This document shows positions 10,501-19,194 of a DNA stretch of 64,000 nt, piece after piece. The position numbers and the translations under genes are program-made. The stretch spans positions 434,001 through 498,000 of the forward strand of contig NZ_ATDN01000001.1 in assembly GCF_004014805.1 (NCBI RefSeq), in the 5' to 3' direction. The DNA comes from Mycolicibacterium elephantis DSM 44368 (GTDB lineage Bacteria; Actinomycetota; Actinomycetes; Mycobacteriales; Mycobacteriaceae). Numbering within the stretch: the stretch's first letter is position 1; the number at the start of each line of letters is the position of its first letter. The notes under the pieces were generated by a model. The model saw only the letters and a program-made list of their open reading frames with translations. It was not told the origin of the DNA and made no database searches.

Positions 10501-11059
10501 CCGCGTCGTCGGGAAGCTCCCGCAGATCGTAAACGGTGACGGACAGATTGCGGTCGCCGATCCGCTGGGTGCCGTCGGGCAGGATCTCCACACGCAGCAT
10601 CGGATGGCGCGCAACGAGTTTCGCCGCCGCCTCGCGCAGCCGGTCCGGGTCGACACCGGCGCTGTCGAACTCCACGTACAGGTGCGCGGCCACCCCGCCG
10701 AGCTGCTGGTCGTCGTTGCGTCCCAGCCACATGGCGTGCTGCATCGGTGCGAGCGGAAACGCCTCGTCGGCTCCGACGTCGGACCCGACGGGGTCTGCGG
10801 CGCCCGCGCCCACCTCGGCGCCGGCGGTGCGCTCGCCGACCAGCGCCGACCACGCCGCGACGGTGGGGTTCTGCGCCAACGCGGCGAAGTTGATGTCGAT
10901 GCCCTGCTTACGCCAGCACCCGGACAGCGACATCATCCGGATGGAGTCCAGGCCGGAGGCGATCAGGTCGGCGTCGGGGTCGACGGCGTCGGGGCTGACC
11001 CCGAGGAGTTCGGCAACCTCCTTGCGGACGGTCTCGGAACTCGTCGCCGCGTCACCCAC
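7595..11059 (-). CDS. mbtB: Mycobactin NRPS MbtB (ArCP-Cy-A-PCP)
   Basis: 1154-aa synthetase that accepts the aryl acid from MbtA, condenses it with Ser/Thr and cyclises it to the (methyl)oxazoline. Domains: aryl carrier at ~1-75 (ASGLDSIRMMSLSG, phosphopantetheine Ser); cyclisation domain at ~100-530 with the DxxxxD motif DMNAAD; adenylation domain at ~560-1060 (AYVLFTSGSTGEPKGVEL, YRTGDLVRYQPDG); peptidyl carrier at ~1080-1150 (FFALGGDSLLATHAVAR). It ends right after the carrier domain with no thioesterase domain, unlike the longer M. tuberculosis protein as I recall it. The start GTG at 11059 has GGAGG 5 nt upstream; the open frame continues further upstream but without homology. Divergent from mbtA across an IdeR box. 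Confidence 0.93.
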   Translation of the reverse strand: MGDAATSSETVRKEVAELLGVSPDAVDPDADLIASGLDSIRMMSLSGCWRKQGIDINFAALAQNPTVAAWSALVGERTAGAEVGAGAADPVGSDVGADEAFPLAPMQHAMWLGRNDDQQLGGVAAHLYVEFDSAGVDPDRLREAAAKLVARHPMLRVEILPDGTQRIGDRNLSVTVYDLRELPDDAVRERLDAIRDEKSHQVLDGDVLELSLSLCPGGRTRLHVDMDMNAADAVSYRKFMADLAVFYRGGELPELGYTYRQYRDALTASDTGPSEEDLRWWAERLPDLPEPPALPLVPPAEREDPRRSVRLWHVFDVPTRDALFAAAQRRGLTPAMAVAASYSNALARWSTNSRFLLNLPMFGREPFHPDVEKLVGCFTSSLMLDIDLTQTRTPAERTRAVQETLHRTAQHSSYSGLSVLRDLGRHRGTQTLAPIVYTSAIGLGDLFAGEVTDQFGAPVWTISQGPQVLLDAQATPLATGLMINWDVRIDAFRPGVAEAMFAYHIAELTRLATDDAAWDAPDPPAVPPEARAVREAHNATTAPPSGEALHDGFFRAATATPDAPALVARDGELSYGELRKQALSIARTLRDNGVEPGDLVALIGPKCAEQIPAVLGILATGAAYLPIGADQPADRTARILESSGVAAALMCGDAQPGAGLRVPTITVAAALGRDADFEPAAVDPSALAYVLFTSGSTGEPKGVELTHAAVMNTVEFLSEHFELGPNDRSLALASLEADMSVLEVFAILRAGGTVVVVDEERRRDPDSWANLIEQHSVTFLNWMPGWLDMLLNVGGARLSSLRVVLLGGDWVRPELIAALRYAAPGVRAAGLGGATETAVHATLCEVDGEPPPHWTSVPYGTPFPNNACRVVAADGSDCPDWVPGELWFSGRGIARGYRGRHDLTAEKFVEHDGRTWYRTGDLVRYQPDGTLEFVGRIDHRVKISGYRIELGEVEAALKRVAGVDAAVAAVISGERDVLAALVRTTDPRVDSSVVTASMAELVPAHMVPKVVVVTDRIPFTLAGKIDRAAVERQLADVEVPAEHAYRAPSNPLESALVAIVARVLGVDASHVGVDDDFFALGGDSLLATHAVARVRDWLDTSSVMVIDMFAARTVAKLAQRLREREPDSERLDAVAEVYLDIAEMDSAEVLSELG

Positions 11060-11072
11060 ACTGTCCTCCAAA

Positions 11073-11091
11073 TTAGTAAAGGCTGCCCTAA
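11073..11091. promoter_or_regulatory. IdeR box in the mbtB/mbtA divergent promoter
   Basis: TTAGTAAAGGCTGCCCTAA matches the IdeR consensus at about 15 of 19 positions. It lies 14 bp upstream of the mbtB start and 68 bp upstream of mbtA. A second, more degenerate half-like element (GGAGGCTACCTTA) follows at about 11102-11114. Iron-replete repression of both divergent genes is the expected effect. Confidence 0.75.
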
Positions 11092-11158
11092 CTAACTCGG
11101 TGGAGGCTACCTTATATTCGAGGCACCGCACATACCTACCAGAGGGGCCACATCCTCC

Positions 11159-12817
11159 ATGAGCACCGGTTTCACGCCTCAGCGAACCGACTTCACCGAC
11201 CTGGCCACAGGTTTCGTGCCGTTCCCCCGCGACCGCGCCGAGAAGTACCGCAAGTTGGGCTACTGGACCGATCGGCGGCTCGATTCGATCCTCACCGACG
11301 CGGCCGCCAGGTGGCCAGACCGTACCGCGGTGATCGACGCGGATGTCACCTATACGTTCGCCGAACTCGACGCGCGCGCCGACCGGATCGCCGCGGCATT
11401 GGCCGACCGCGGCATCGCGCCGGGCGACCGGGTGCTGCTGCAGCTTCCGAACACGTGTGAGTTCGCGGTCGCGCTGTTCGGCCTGCTCCGTGCAGGCGCT
11501 GTCCCGGTGATGTGTCTGACGGGTCATCGCTCCGCGGAGCTCAGCCACTTCGCCGAGGTCAGCGGGGCCGTCGGGCTGATCATTCCTGACGTGTTCGCGG
11601 GATTCGACCACCGGGAGATGGCCGCGGGTCTGGTCAGCGATCATCCGGCGCTGCGTCATGTGTTCGTCCACGGCGAGCCGGGCAGCTTCCAATCCTGGTC
11701 GCAGCTGCACGATTTCGACGGGGACATAAGCGAACCCGCACCGGTCGACCCCGATCTGCCCGCGCTGCTGCTGGTGTCCGGCGGCACTACCGGGCTACCC
11801 AAGCTCATTCCACGCACACACAACGACTACGTCTACAACGCGATCGGCAGCGCTCGAGAGTGCGGGCTCACCGCCGAGGACGTCTACCTCGTAATGCTGC
11901 CCGCCGGTCACAACTTCCCGCTGGCCTGCCCGGGCCTGCTCGGATCGATGACGGTCGGCGCAGCGTCGGTGTTCACCACCGACCCCAGCCCCGAGTCGGC
12001 GTTCGCACTGATCGACCGACACAACATCACCGTGACCGGCCTCGTCAATGCCCTGGCCAAGATGTGGACACAAGCCTGCGAGTGGGAACCGGTGTTGCCC
12101 AAGTCGTTACGTCTGGTGCAGGTCGGCGGGTCCCGGATGACCGCCGACGAGGCGCGTTACATCCTCGAGGGGTTGACGCCCGGGCTGCAGCAGATCTTCG
12201 GCATGGCCGAGGGCATGCTCAACTTCACCCGCCTGGGCGACTCCGTCGACATCGTGCTCAACACGCAGGGTCGGCCGATGTCACCGCACGACGAGATGCT
12301 GGTGGTCGACGACGCCGGTGCGCCGGTCGCCCCGGGCGAGGAGGGTGAGCTGCTGGTGCGCGGGCCATACACCCTCAACGGCTATTACCGCGCCGCCGAC
12401 GCCAATTCGCGCTCGTTCAGCCCCGACGGGTTCTACCGCACCGGCGATCGGGTACGCATCTTCGCCGACGGCCCACTCGCGGGTCACGTCGAGGTCACCG
12501 GCCGCATCAAGGACGTCATCCACCGCGGCGGCGAGACGGTGTCGGCGTCCGACCTGGAAGAGCATCTTTTCGCCCATCCCGCGATCGACACGGCGGCGGC
12601 CGTCGCCGTACCCGACGAGTACCTCGGCGAGAAAATCTGTGCGGCAGTCGTTTTCAAGGGCGCGCCGATCACGCTCGCCGAGCTCAACCGGTTCCTCGAC
12701 GAGCGCGGGGTGTCGGCGCACTGCCGTCCGGACATGCTCGCCCCGATGCCTTCGCTGCCCAAGACCGCGGTCGGCAAGGTGGACAAGAAGAAGGTGGTGG
12801 CCCAGCTGACCGGTTGA
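11159..12817 (+). CDS. mbtA: Salicyl-AMP ligase MbtA (aryl acid activating enzyme)
   Basis: 552-aa stand-alone adenylation enzyme of the DhbE/EntE family. It makes the aryl adenylate and loads the acid on the MbtB aryl carrier domain. Visible cores: LLLVSGGTTGLPKLIPRTHNDY (A3, 200-220 region), QQIFGMAEGMLNFTRLGD, FYRTGDRVR (A7), GRIKDVIHRGGETVSASDLEEHL (A8) and the C-terminal LPKTAVGKVDKKK with the catalytic Lys (A10). The start ATG at 11159 lies just after the divergent IdeR-controlled promoter. If the neighbouring PKS makes 6-methylsalicylate, this enzyme would have to accept the methylated acid. Confidence 0.95.
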   Translation: MSTGFTPQRTDFTDLATGFVPFPRDRAEKYRKLGYWTDRRLDSILTDAAARWPDRTAVIDADVTYTFAELDARADRIAAALADRGIAPGDRVLLQLPNTCEFAVALFGLLRAGAVPVMCLTGHRSAELSHFAEVSGAVGLIIPDVFAGFDHREMAAGLVSDHPALRHVFVHGEPGSFQSWSQLHDFDGDISEPAPVDPDLPALLLVSGGTTGLPKLIPRTHNDYVYNAIGSARECGLTAEDVYLVMLPAGHNFPLACPGLLGSMTVGAASVFTTDPSPESAFALIDRHNITVTGLVNALAKMWTQACEWEPVLPKSLRLVQVGGSRMTADEARYILEGLTPGLQQIFGMAEGMLNFTRLGDSVDIVLNTQGRPMSPHDEMLVVDDAGAPVAPGEEGELLVRGPYTLNGYYRAADANSRSFSPDGFYRTGDRVRIFADGPLAGHVEVTGRIKDVIHRGGETVSASDLEEHLFAHPAIDTAAAVAVPDEYLGEKICAAVVFKGAPITLAELNRFLDERGVSAHCRPDMLAPMPSLPKTAVGKVDKKKVVAQLTG

Positions 12818-12881
12818 GGGGCGTCCAGTCATATGGCACAGCCGGAGTGCGATCGGGCGCCGCAGGATCTTGCGAACGAAA

Positions 12882-13385
12882 TCACCGTAGTCGCCAGCGT
12901 TTCCAGACCGCATGACCCGTGGCGCGGGTCTTGCCGTCGTACAGCAGTTCGGCATCACAGACGATTTCAGGTTCGGTTGATTTGACGATGACGGCGCGCA
13001 ACTCGACTGTCCTGTCAAGTGGGCTGGGACGCAGATAACGGACGTCGATGCCGGCCGTCACGAACGGCAGCAGGGCCCCGGGCGGCGCCTCCCATCCTTG
13101 GAGCGCGGCCTCGTTCATGACACCAGCGGCAGAGTGGCAGTCGAGCAGGGTGGCGATGATGCCGCCGTTGAGGAAACCCAAGCCGTTGTCGTGTTCGGAC
13201 CATGGCATGAAGGTCGCGGTGACATGGCCGTCTGCGACATAACTCTTGAGTTGGAGACCGCGAGGGTTGGCCGGTCCACAACCGAAGCAGGTCATGGTCG
13301 GAAAAAGCCGGTCCTGAATCGATATCGCCTCCACCGACCGCCAGTATCCGCGAACGGACGTCTGCGATGTGAGTTTTGGCGACAC
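12882..13385 (-). CDS. PaaI-type hot-dog thioesterase
   Basis: Up to 167 aa, single hot-dog domain of the PaaI/acyl-CoA thioesterase group: CFGCGPANPRGLQLKSY near the N-terminus, then the helix region GFLNGGIIATLLDCHSAAGVMNEA and the strands VRYLRPSPLDRTVELRA. Such enzymes hydrolyse acyl-CoA or acyl-carrier thioesters. It lies between mbtA and the PKS, on the strand opposite mbtA, so a link with release or proof-reading of the aryl acid is possible but not shown. The start is uncertain: GTG at 13385 has no clear ribosome site, and GTG at 13334 has GGCGG upstream. Confidence 0.75.
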   Translation of the reverse strand: MSPKLTSQTSVRGYWRSVEAISIQDRLFPTMTCFGCGPANPRGLQLKSYVADGHVTATFMPWSEHDNGLGFLNGGIIATLLDCHSAAGVMNEAALQGWEAPPGALLPFVTAGIDVRYLRPSPLDRTVELRAVIVKSTEPEIVCDAELLYDGKTRATGHAVWKRWRLR

Positions 13386-13552
13386 ATTCGTCGCGGACGC
13401 GGATTGCGCTCCTGCCTCAGAATTTCACGAATACTTGAAACGACGTCCAATCAAGAGGACGCTATTGATGCAGCACTCACGAGCAACGGAGACCTTCTCC
13501 CCGGTGCGGGGCCCGGTGTCTAGGCCACCTTCAGATCGAATCGAGGGTCAAC

Positions 13553-13975
13553 ATGACAACCGCAACCGGCCACGCGCGTCATCTCGCTGCCGCAGGATTA
13601 ATCGCTGCCGCCACCACGGTCACCGGCGGCGCCGTCGGAGAACCGCCAAACGCCTGCGCCGAACCCCGAGAGTGGGACGTCGCAAACTACGACGATTGTG
13701 TGGTCTTGAACGGTCAGAAGTATCAATCGGGCCAGATCAGCCTTGAGCAATACAACCGGGCCGTGATCGATTGTTGCGTTCTCAACGGCGGTATTTGGAC
13801 CGATTCGCAGGGCTGCGTTGCTCCTCCTGCCGAACAGTCCGCTCAGCCCACTGCGCCGGGGATGGCGCCCCGACCGGGTGAAGCCACGCAGAACCCGGCG
13901 CCGCCGCTGCCGCCGATTCGGAACCCGGAGGTCGCCCCGACTTTCGTCACGCCTGGTTCAGTCGGCCCGGGCTGA
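13553..13975 (+). CDS. Small secreted Cys-containing, Pro-rich protein, unknown function
   Basis: 140 aa. It has an N-terminal hydrophobic signal sequence (AAAGLIAAATTVTGGAVG, probable cleavage near NACAEP), then a ~60-residue core with several Cys (DDCVVLNGQKYQSG, IDCCVLNGGIW, SQGCVAPP) and a disordered Pro-rich tail. The repeated CVLNG pieces suggest an internal duplication of a short motif. Start ATG at 13553 follows GAGGG. It ends 28 bp from the PKS stop on the other strand. I do not recognise a family; similar small secreted Cys proteins are common in mycobacteria. Confidence 0.65.
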   Translation: MTTATGHARHLAAAGLIAAATTVTGGAVGEPPNACAEPREWDVANYDDCVVLNGQKYQSGQISLEQYNRAVIDCCVLNGGIWTDSQGCVAPPAEQSAQPTAPGMAPRPGEATQNPAPPLPPIRNPEVAPTFVTPGSVGPG

Positions 13976-14002
13976 CTCCAGGGAGGTCGCTGACTGCGCG
14001 AG

Positions 14003-17000
14003 TCAGGACACTTCGACCGTTTCGACAGACGTGTCTGTCGCCCTGAGCAACTCGGCGATCCTCGCGGACACTGCGGCCGCGGTCGGGTGCTCCCACAACA
14101 AGGTCGGGGGCAGGGACAACCCCGTCTGCTTCTCGAGTCGGCGCAGCAGGCCGACGGTCATGATCGAGTCGACCCCGATCTCCACCAGCGGGACGCCGGC
14201 GTCGACATCGCCTTCGGGTAACCCGAGTTGGGATGCGACCGCGGCGATCACGTGCTCGGCGATGCGCTGCGGATCCGGTGCGCCGTCCGCACCGACGAAG
14301 GTGGTCGCCGACCGTTCGTCCGCTACAGGCTCGGCAACCTCTGCCGGTGCCACGTCGGCGAACATCGGCACCGACGCTGCCGCCGGAAGCACTGGCAGCA
14401 CAACGATGTTCGCCTGATCAGCGCGCATAGCCAAGTCCAGTGCCCGCACCGCTTCGTCGGGTCCGATGATGCCCATGCCCAGCGCATCGAGTTGCGCCGC
14501 GATGAAACCCGACGTCGAGCCCATGCCCATGCCCCGCCACGCCGTCCACGCCACGCTCACCGTGCGATCGCCCAGGCGCCTGCGGTGCCGGGCCATCACG
14601 TCGAGAAACGAGTTCGCGCATGCGTACGCGCCCTGACCGGGGAAGCCCGCAAGGTAGCCGCACGACGAGAACAACACCATCCAGTCCAACTGCCCCGGCG
14701 GGAACACCTCGTGCAATGTCAGGGTGCCGTCGACCTTTGGGCGCATCGCCGCCGCGAAGTCCTGTTGTGTGGTGTTGACCAGCAGCGCACCGGCTTCCAC
14801 GCCGGCCGCATGGATGACGCCACGCACCGGCGGCAGGTCGCACAACGCGTCGCGCAACCTGTCTGCCGCGCCCGGCGCGCCGATGTCGATGGGCGCGACG
14901 CGCACCCACACCCCGCGCTCCTCGAGGGCGGCGACGGCGTGGACCACCTCCGAGTCGCCCGCATCGCGCCATTCAGAACGGTCCGGCATGCCGGAGCGCG
15001 ACAGCAGCAGCAGTCGTCGCGCCCCGACGTCGGCGAGGCGTTGCGCCATGCGCAGGCCCAGTGCGCCGGTGCCGCCGGTGACGACGTAAGTGCCGCCCGC
15101 CAAGCACTGCAACGGGGTGCCGGCCCCCGGGCTGGCGTGCTTCAACCGCGCGGCAGACCCGACACCGTCGCGCATGACCACCACCGGGTGCCCAAGGCGC
15201 GAAGCCAGCACTGCCACAGGAAGTCTCGCGTCTGCCACATCCAGCACCCCTGCGAACACGTCGGGATGCTCGGCGGCGGCCACCCGCGCCAGGCCCCACA
15301 GCGGCGCATGCGCCACATTGGCGCCTTCGTGAACGCGCTGGGTGAGCACCCACATCCGCGCGGGGGCTCTGGAGTCGAGCAGACGGCGCAGCGTTCGCAC
15401 GGTGAGGTCGACCGCCTCGGCAGGCGGATCGGACGCGCTGGGAAGAACCAGCACCACGGCGTCACGGTCGAGGATCGCGGCGTCCATGTCGCTCGGATGG
15501 GCGCACCTGGCGTGCGGGACGTCGGCCGCGGCCAAATCGCGGCGCACCGAGTCGGCGGTGCCGTCGTCGCCGCCGACGATGAGCACCGCGCTGGGTCGGT
15601 CGTCGTCGTCAACCGGCACGGGATGCCAGCTCACCTCGTGCAGCATCCGCGAAAGGTCACTGCCCGCAGGACTTTCCAGTTCTTCGAACGACATTCCGAG
15701 CAGTGAGGCGCGGACCGCCCCGGACTCGTCGGCGATCAGCACATCGGTCGTCGTGGTGTGTGGGCGCCACCGAATGTGCAGAACGGCCACCGCCGGTGGG
15801 CGACCGTGCACCCGGACGCGCTCGATGCGGGCGGGCATCCTCAGCCGCGGCGGGCCGTCGAACACCGTCGAGGCCGCCGACGTGGCCGCGTCCAGCAGCG
15901 CCGCCCAGGTGTCGGGCACCGCGCCCGCCTTGTCCGCGGCCACCCGGACAAGCAGTTCTCCCTCACCCTGGCGCAATTCGAGAATCTGCCAGTCGAATCC
16001 CATGGCGGCCACGCCCAGCGACGCCAGCGTGTCCACCACGTGGTCGGCGGGCAAGGGCTGGGCACAGCGCTTCCTGGCGGCCGCCAGGTCGAACGCGCCG
16101 TGCGCTCCGCAGTTTTCGTCTGCGGCGGTCACCGCGCTGGTGTGGGTCAGCCACCCGCCGTCCTCCGCGCCGTCGTCGTCCAGCAGCCGTGACGACAGTG
16201 TCAGGGCACGGTCCTGCAGCACCACCTGCACGTCGCGTGGCCGACCGGGGGCGAGCGGGGTACGCAGCCGGACGTCGTCCAGCCCTCCGCCGTCGACCGC
16301 GGCCAAGAACGTGTTCAAAATGACTGCGGCGGGAACGATTTCGGTGCCCTGCACCGGATGGTCTCCGGGATAGGGCCGAGTGGCGATGTCCAGCCGGGTC
16401 TGCCACATGCGGGCGGCGACGGGCCCGGTCACCTCCGTCGCGCCGCCGAGCAGGGTATGCGAGTCCACGTCGTGGACCCCGCAACCACCGGGCGGAGGCG
16501 TCGGCGTGCGCCAGAACCTCCGATGCCGCCACTGGGTGACGGGCAGGTCGTCCGCCCACGGCGCCGACGCGTCGATACCGGGGTCGACGGGCGCGCCGTG
16601 GCAGTGCAGGGTGGCCAGCGCGGTGGCCAGCGCGAGTCCTTCGGGCCGGTCCCGGCGCAGCAGAGGGACGGCCGCGTGCTCGTCGATCCCGGCGTGCAGC
16701 AGCGTTTCGACGACTGAGTGGGCCACCACCGGATGCGCGGATACCTCGAGGAACAGCCGATGGCCGTCCTCGGCGGCAGCGGCGACTGCCTCGGCGAAGC
16801 GCACCCGATCGCGCAGGTTCACCGGCCAGTAACGGTGGTCGCGTGGGGCGTTGGAACGCGGATCTGCCAACGCCGTGGTGTACAGCGGGATTTCGGCCGG
16901 CCGCGGGGCTGGCAGTGCGGCCGTGAGCCGACTCAATTCGGCGGTGAGGGTATCCATGGCGGGGCTGTGAAACGCGACGTCGGTGTTGACCCGGCGCACC

Positions 17001-19141
17001 ATCACGCCCTCGTCGGACCAGTCACGGCAGATCTCGTCGACCGCGGCCACCGCGCCGGACACCACCGTCGACACCGGTGACGCGCTGATGGCGGCGACCA
17101 CGTCGGTGCGTCCTTGCAACCGCCGTTGGGCTTCGTCGAACGGCAGGCGCACCAATGCCATCGCGCCCTGCCCCATCACCGCTCGGAATCCGCGAGCGCG
17201 GTAGCACGCCACGGCGGCGCCCACCGTCAGATCGAACACCCCCGCTGTGACGCAGGCGGCGACCTCGCCCACCGAGTGCCCGATCACCGCGGCCGGTGCC
17301 GCACCACGTCCGCGAAGCACCGCGGCAAGGCCGGCCTGCATTGCGAACGTCAGCGCCTGCACGCGGTCGGTGCCACCGAGATGTCCCGATGAAAGCGCCT
17401 CGCGCGCACTGAAATCGAGCTCACGACCGAACAAGGGATCGATCGCGTCGATGACTGCGGCGAACGCGGGCTCGTCGGCAAGCAGCTGCCGGCCCATGCC
17501 CGCCCAGTGCGAGCCGTGCCCGGAAAACACCCACACCGCACCGTCGGCGGCGCCAGGCAGCACCGAGCCGGTCACCACACCCGCAGCGGGCGCCCCGTCG
17601 GCCACCGCATCCAGTCCGGCCACGACGTCGTCGACGGACTCAGCCACCACCGCCGTCCTGACGGGCTCGTGCGAGCGCCTCAACCAGAGGGTGGCCGCCA
17701 CCCGCTCCAGCGGGTGATCGCCGGTGCGCAGACGGTCGGCCAGCGCCCTGGCCTGCATGCCCAGCCGTGCCGATGACCGCGCTGACAGCGGTATAACCCT
17801 GGGCAACAGCATATTTCCAACGGAGCTTGCCTCAGGGCCGGCGGGCGCTTCCTCGAGCAGAGCGTGGGCAATGGTGCCGCCGTATCCGTAACTGCACACC
17901 GCCGCGCGTCGTGGCGCACCGCCGGTCCGCTCCCACGCCTCGGTTTCCGTCGGCACGCGCAGCCCGCTGTTCTCCCAGTCGACGGCGGGGGTCAGCTTCT
18001 GCACACCCGCGGTCGGCGGGATCGCCTCGTGGTGCAGCGCCAGGGCCGCCTTGATCAGGCCGACCACTCCCGCCCCACCCTCGAGGTGCCCGACGTTCGG
18101 TTTGACCGATCCGATGCGGCACGGCGCGTCGGCGGGGCGGTCGACACCGTAAACCGAAGACAGCGCGTGGATCTCGGTGGGATCACCGGTCGGGGTGCCG
18201 GTGCCGTGGGCCTCGACGAAGTCGACAGTCGACGGTGGAATCTGCGCGGATTGGCATGCACGCCGGAACAATTCGGCTTGCGCGTCGCCGTTGGGGGACA
18301 TGATGCCGACGGTGCGGCCGTCCTGCGCGACCGCGCCTCCGCGCACGACCGCGTAGACGTGGTCGCCGTCGCGCAGGGCGTCACCGAGCCGCTTGAGCAC
18401 CACCACGCCCGCGCCTTCACCGCGGCCGTATCCGTCGGCGGCGGCGTCGAACGCCTTGCATCGGCCGTCGGGCGCGGTGGCGCCGGCGACGTCGAGCACC
18501 CGGGTCAGCCCCGGACCGATCAGCGCGCTGACCCCACCGGCCAGCGCCAACGACGTCTCCCCCGCACGCAGCATCTGACAGGCCTGATGCACCGCGACCA
18601 GCGATGCCGCGCAGGCGGCGTCCAGAGCGACACTGGGGCCGCGCAGGTCGAGCAGGTGCGACACCCGGTTGGCGACGCCGCACAATGATGTGCCGATCCC
18701 GGTCCAGGCTTCGATGCCGGGCAGATCCTCCATGACCAATTTGCCGTAGTCGTCGGAGTTGACACCCATCAACACCGCGGTATCGCTGCCCGCCAACGAC
18801 TTCGGCGGCACCCCGGCATGCTCGAGCGCCTCCCAGCTGACCTCCAGCGCCAGCCGCTGTTGGGGATCCATCAGCTCCGCCTCGCGCGGGGAGACGCCGA
18901 AGAACTCGGCATCGAAGCCGGCCAGGTCGTCGAGGAAGGTGCCCAGGCGGGTCACGTCGCGCAGCACGGCGGCGTTGCGCGGGTCACGGCGCAGGTACGG
19001 CTCCCACCGCTCGGCGGGCACTTCACCGACCGAGCTGCGGCCTTCCAACAGGAAGCGCCACAGCTGGGCGGGTGTGCTGATGCTGCCTGCCAGCCGGCAC
19101 CCGATGCCGACGATCGCGACGGGTTCGGGTGCTGAGCTCAC
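14003..19141 (-). CDS. Iterative type I PKS, 6-methylsalicylic acid synthase type
   Basis: 1712 aa, close to the usual size of 6-MSA synthases (~1750). Domain order: KS ~8-430 (active Cys in ALDAACAASLVAVHQ, His in EAHGTGTPTGDP and GSVKPNVGHLEGGAG); AT ~540-830 (SGHGSHWAGMG, GHSVGEVAAC; VAFHSPAMD implies malonyl-CoA); DH/thioester-hydrolase-like ~910-1130 (HPVQGTEIVPAAVI, i.e. HxxxGxxxxP); KR ~1370-1560 (TGGTGALGLRMAQRL); ACP at the end (EIGVDSIMTVGLLRRL). No ER, MT or terminal TE. It is known that enzymes with this layout build 6-methylsalicylate from acetyl-CoA and three malonyl-CoA. The gene adjoins mbtA and has its own IdeR-like box, so a role in making the mycobactin cap is inferred. The start is GTG at 19141, without a strong ribosome site. 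Confidence 0.85.
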   Translation of the reverse strand: MSSAPEPVAIVGIGCRLAGSISTPAQLWRFLLEGRSSVGEVPAERWEPYLRRDPRNAAVLRDVTRLGTFLDDLAGFDAEFFGVSPREAELMDPQQRLALEVSWEALEHAGVPPKSLAGSDTAVLMGVNSDDYGKLVMEDLPGIEAWTGIGTSLCGVANRVSHLLDLRGPSVALDAACAASLVAVHQACQMLRAGETSLALAGGVSALIGPGLTRVLDVAGATAPDGRCKAFDAAADGYGRGEGAGVVVLKRLGDALRDGDHVYAVVRGGAVAQDGRTVGIMSPNGDAQAELFRRACQSAQIPPSTVDFVEAHGTGTPTGDPTEIHALSSVYGVDRPADAPCRIGSVKPNVGHLEGGAGVVGLIKAALALHHEAIPPTAGVQKLTPAVDWENSGLRVPTETEAWERTGGAPRRAAVCSYGYGGTIAHALLEEAPAGPEASSVGNMLLPRVIPLSARSSARLGMQARALADRLRTGDHPLERVAATLWLRRSHEPVRTAVVAESVDDVVAGLDAVADGAPAAGVVTGSVLPGAADGAVWVFSGHGSHWAGMGRQLLADEPAFAAVIDAIDPLFGRELDFSAREALSSGHLGGTDRVQALTFAMQAGLAAVLRGRGAAPAAVIGHSVGEVAACVTAGVFDLTVGAAVACYRARGFRAVMGQGAMALVRLPFDEAQRRLQGRTDVVAAISASPVSTVVSGAVAAVDEICRDWSDEGVMVRRVNTDVAFHSPAMDTLTAELSRLTAALPAPRPAEIPLYTTALADPRSNAPRDHRYWPVNLRDRVRFAEAVAAAAEDGHRLFLEVSAHPVVAHSVVETLLHAGIDEHAAVPLLRRDRPEGLALATALATLHCHGAPVDPGIDASAPWADDLPVTQWRHRRFWRTPTPPPGGCGVHDVDSHTLLGGATEVTGPVAARMWQTRLDIATRPYPGDHPVQGTEIVPAAVILNTFLAAVDGGGLDDVRLRTPLAPGRPRDVQVVLQDRALTLSSRLLDDDGAEDGGWLTHTSAVTAADENCGAHGAFDLAAARKRCAQPLPADHVVDTLASLGVAAMGFDWQILELRQGEGELLVRVAADKAGAVPDTWAALLDAATSAASTVFDGPPRLRMPARIERVRVHGRPPAVAVLHIRWRPHTTTTDVLIADESGAVRASLLGMSFEELESPAGSDLSRMLHEVSWHPVPVDDDDRPSAVLIVGGDDGTADSVRRDLAAADVPHARCAHPSDMDAAILDRDAVVLVLPSASDPPAEAVDLTVRTLRRLLDSRAPARMWVLTQRVHEGANVAHAPLWGLARVAAAEHPDVFAGVLDVADARLPVAVLASRLGHPVVVMRDGVGSAARLKHASPGAGTPLQCLAGGTYVVTGGTGALGLRMAQRLADVGARRLLLLSRSGMPDRSEWRDAGDSEVVHAVAALEERGVWVRVAPIDIGAPGAADRLRDALCDLPPVRGVIHAAGVEAGALLVNTTQQDFAAAMRPKVDGTLTLHEVFPPGQLDWMVLFSSCGYLAGFPGQGAYACANSFLDVMARHRRRLGDRTVSVAWTAWRGMGMGSTSGFIAAQLDALGMGIIGPDEAVRALDLAMRADQANIVVLPVLPAAASVPMFADVAPAEVAEPVADERSATTFVGADGAPDPQRIAEHVIAAVASQLGLPEGDVDAGVPLVEIGVDSIMTVGLLRRLEKQTGLSLPPTLLWEHPTAAAVSARIAELLRATDTSVETVEVS

Positions 19142-19175
19142 GAAAGAGCCCGACGGGTGCTGTCAGCCCCAGTAG

Positions 19176-19194
19176 TCTGGATAGCCTTGCCTAA
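19176..19194. promoter_or_regulatory. IdeR box upstream of the MSAS-type PKS
   Basis: TCTGGATAGCCTTGCCTAA matches the IdeR consensus at about 15 of 19 positions and lies 35 bp upstream of the PKS start. It is the third such box in the window and ties the PKS to iron control. The rest of the 19142-19301 gap shows no gene. Confidence 0.65.

Noticed and set aside
8900..11095. Plus-strand 731-aa open frame opposite mbtB
   Set aside because: It is the antisense of the carrier, cyclisation and adenylation domains of mbtB; composition is Arg/Gly/Val-rich with no domain, as expected of shadow frames in GC-rich DNA.
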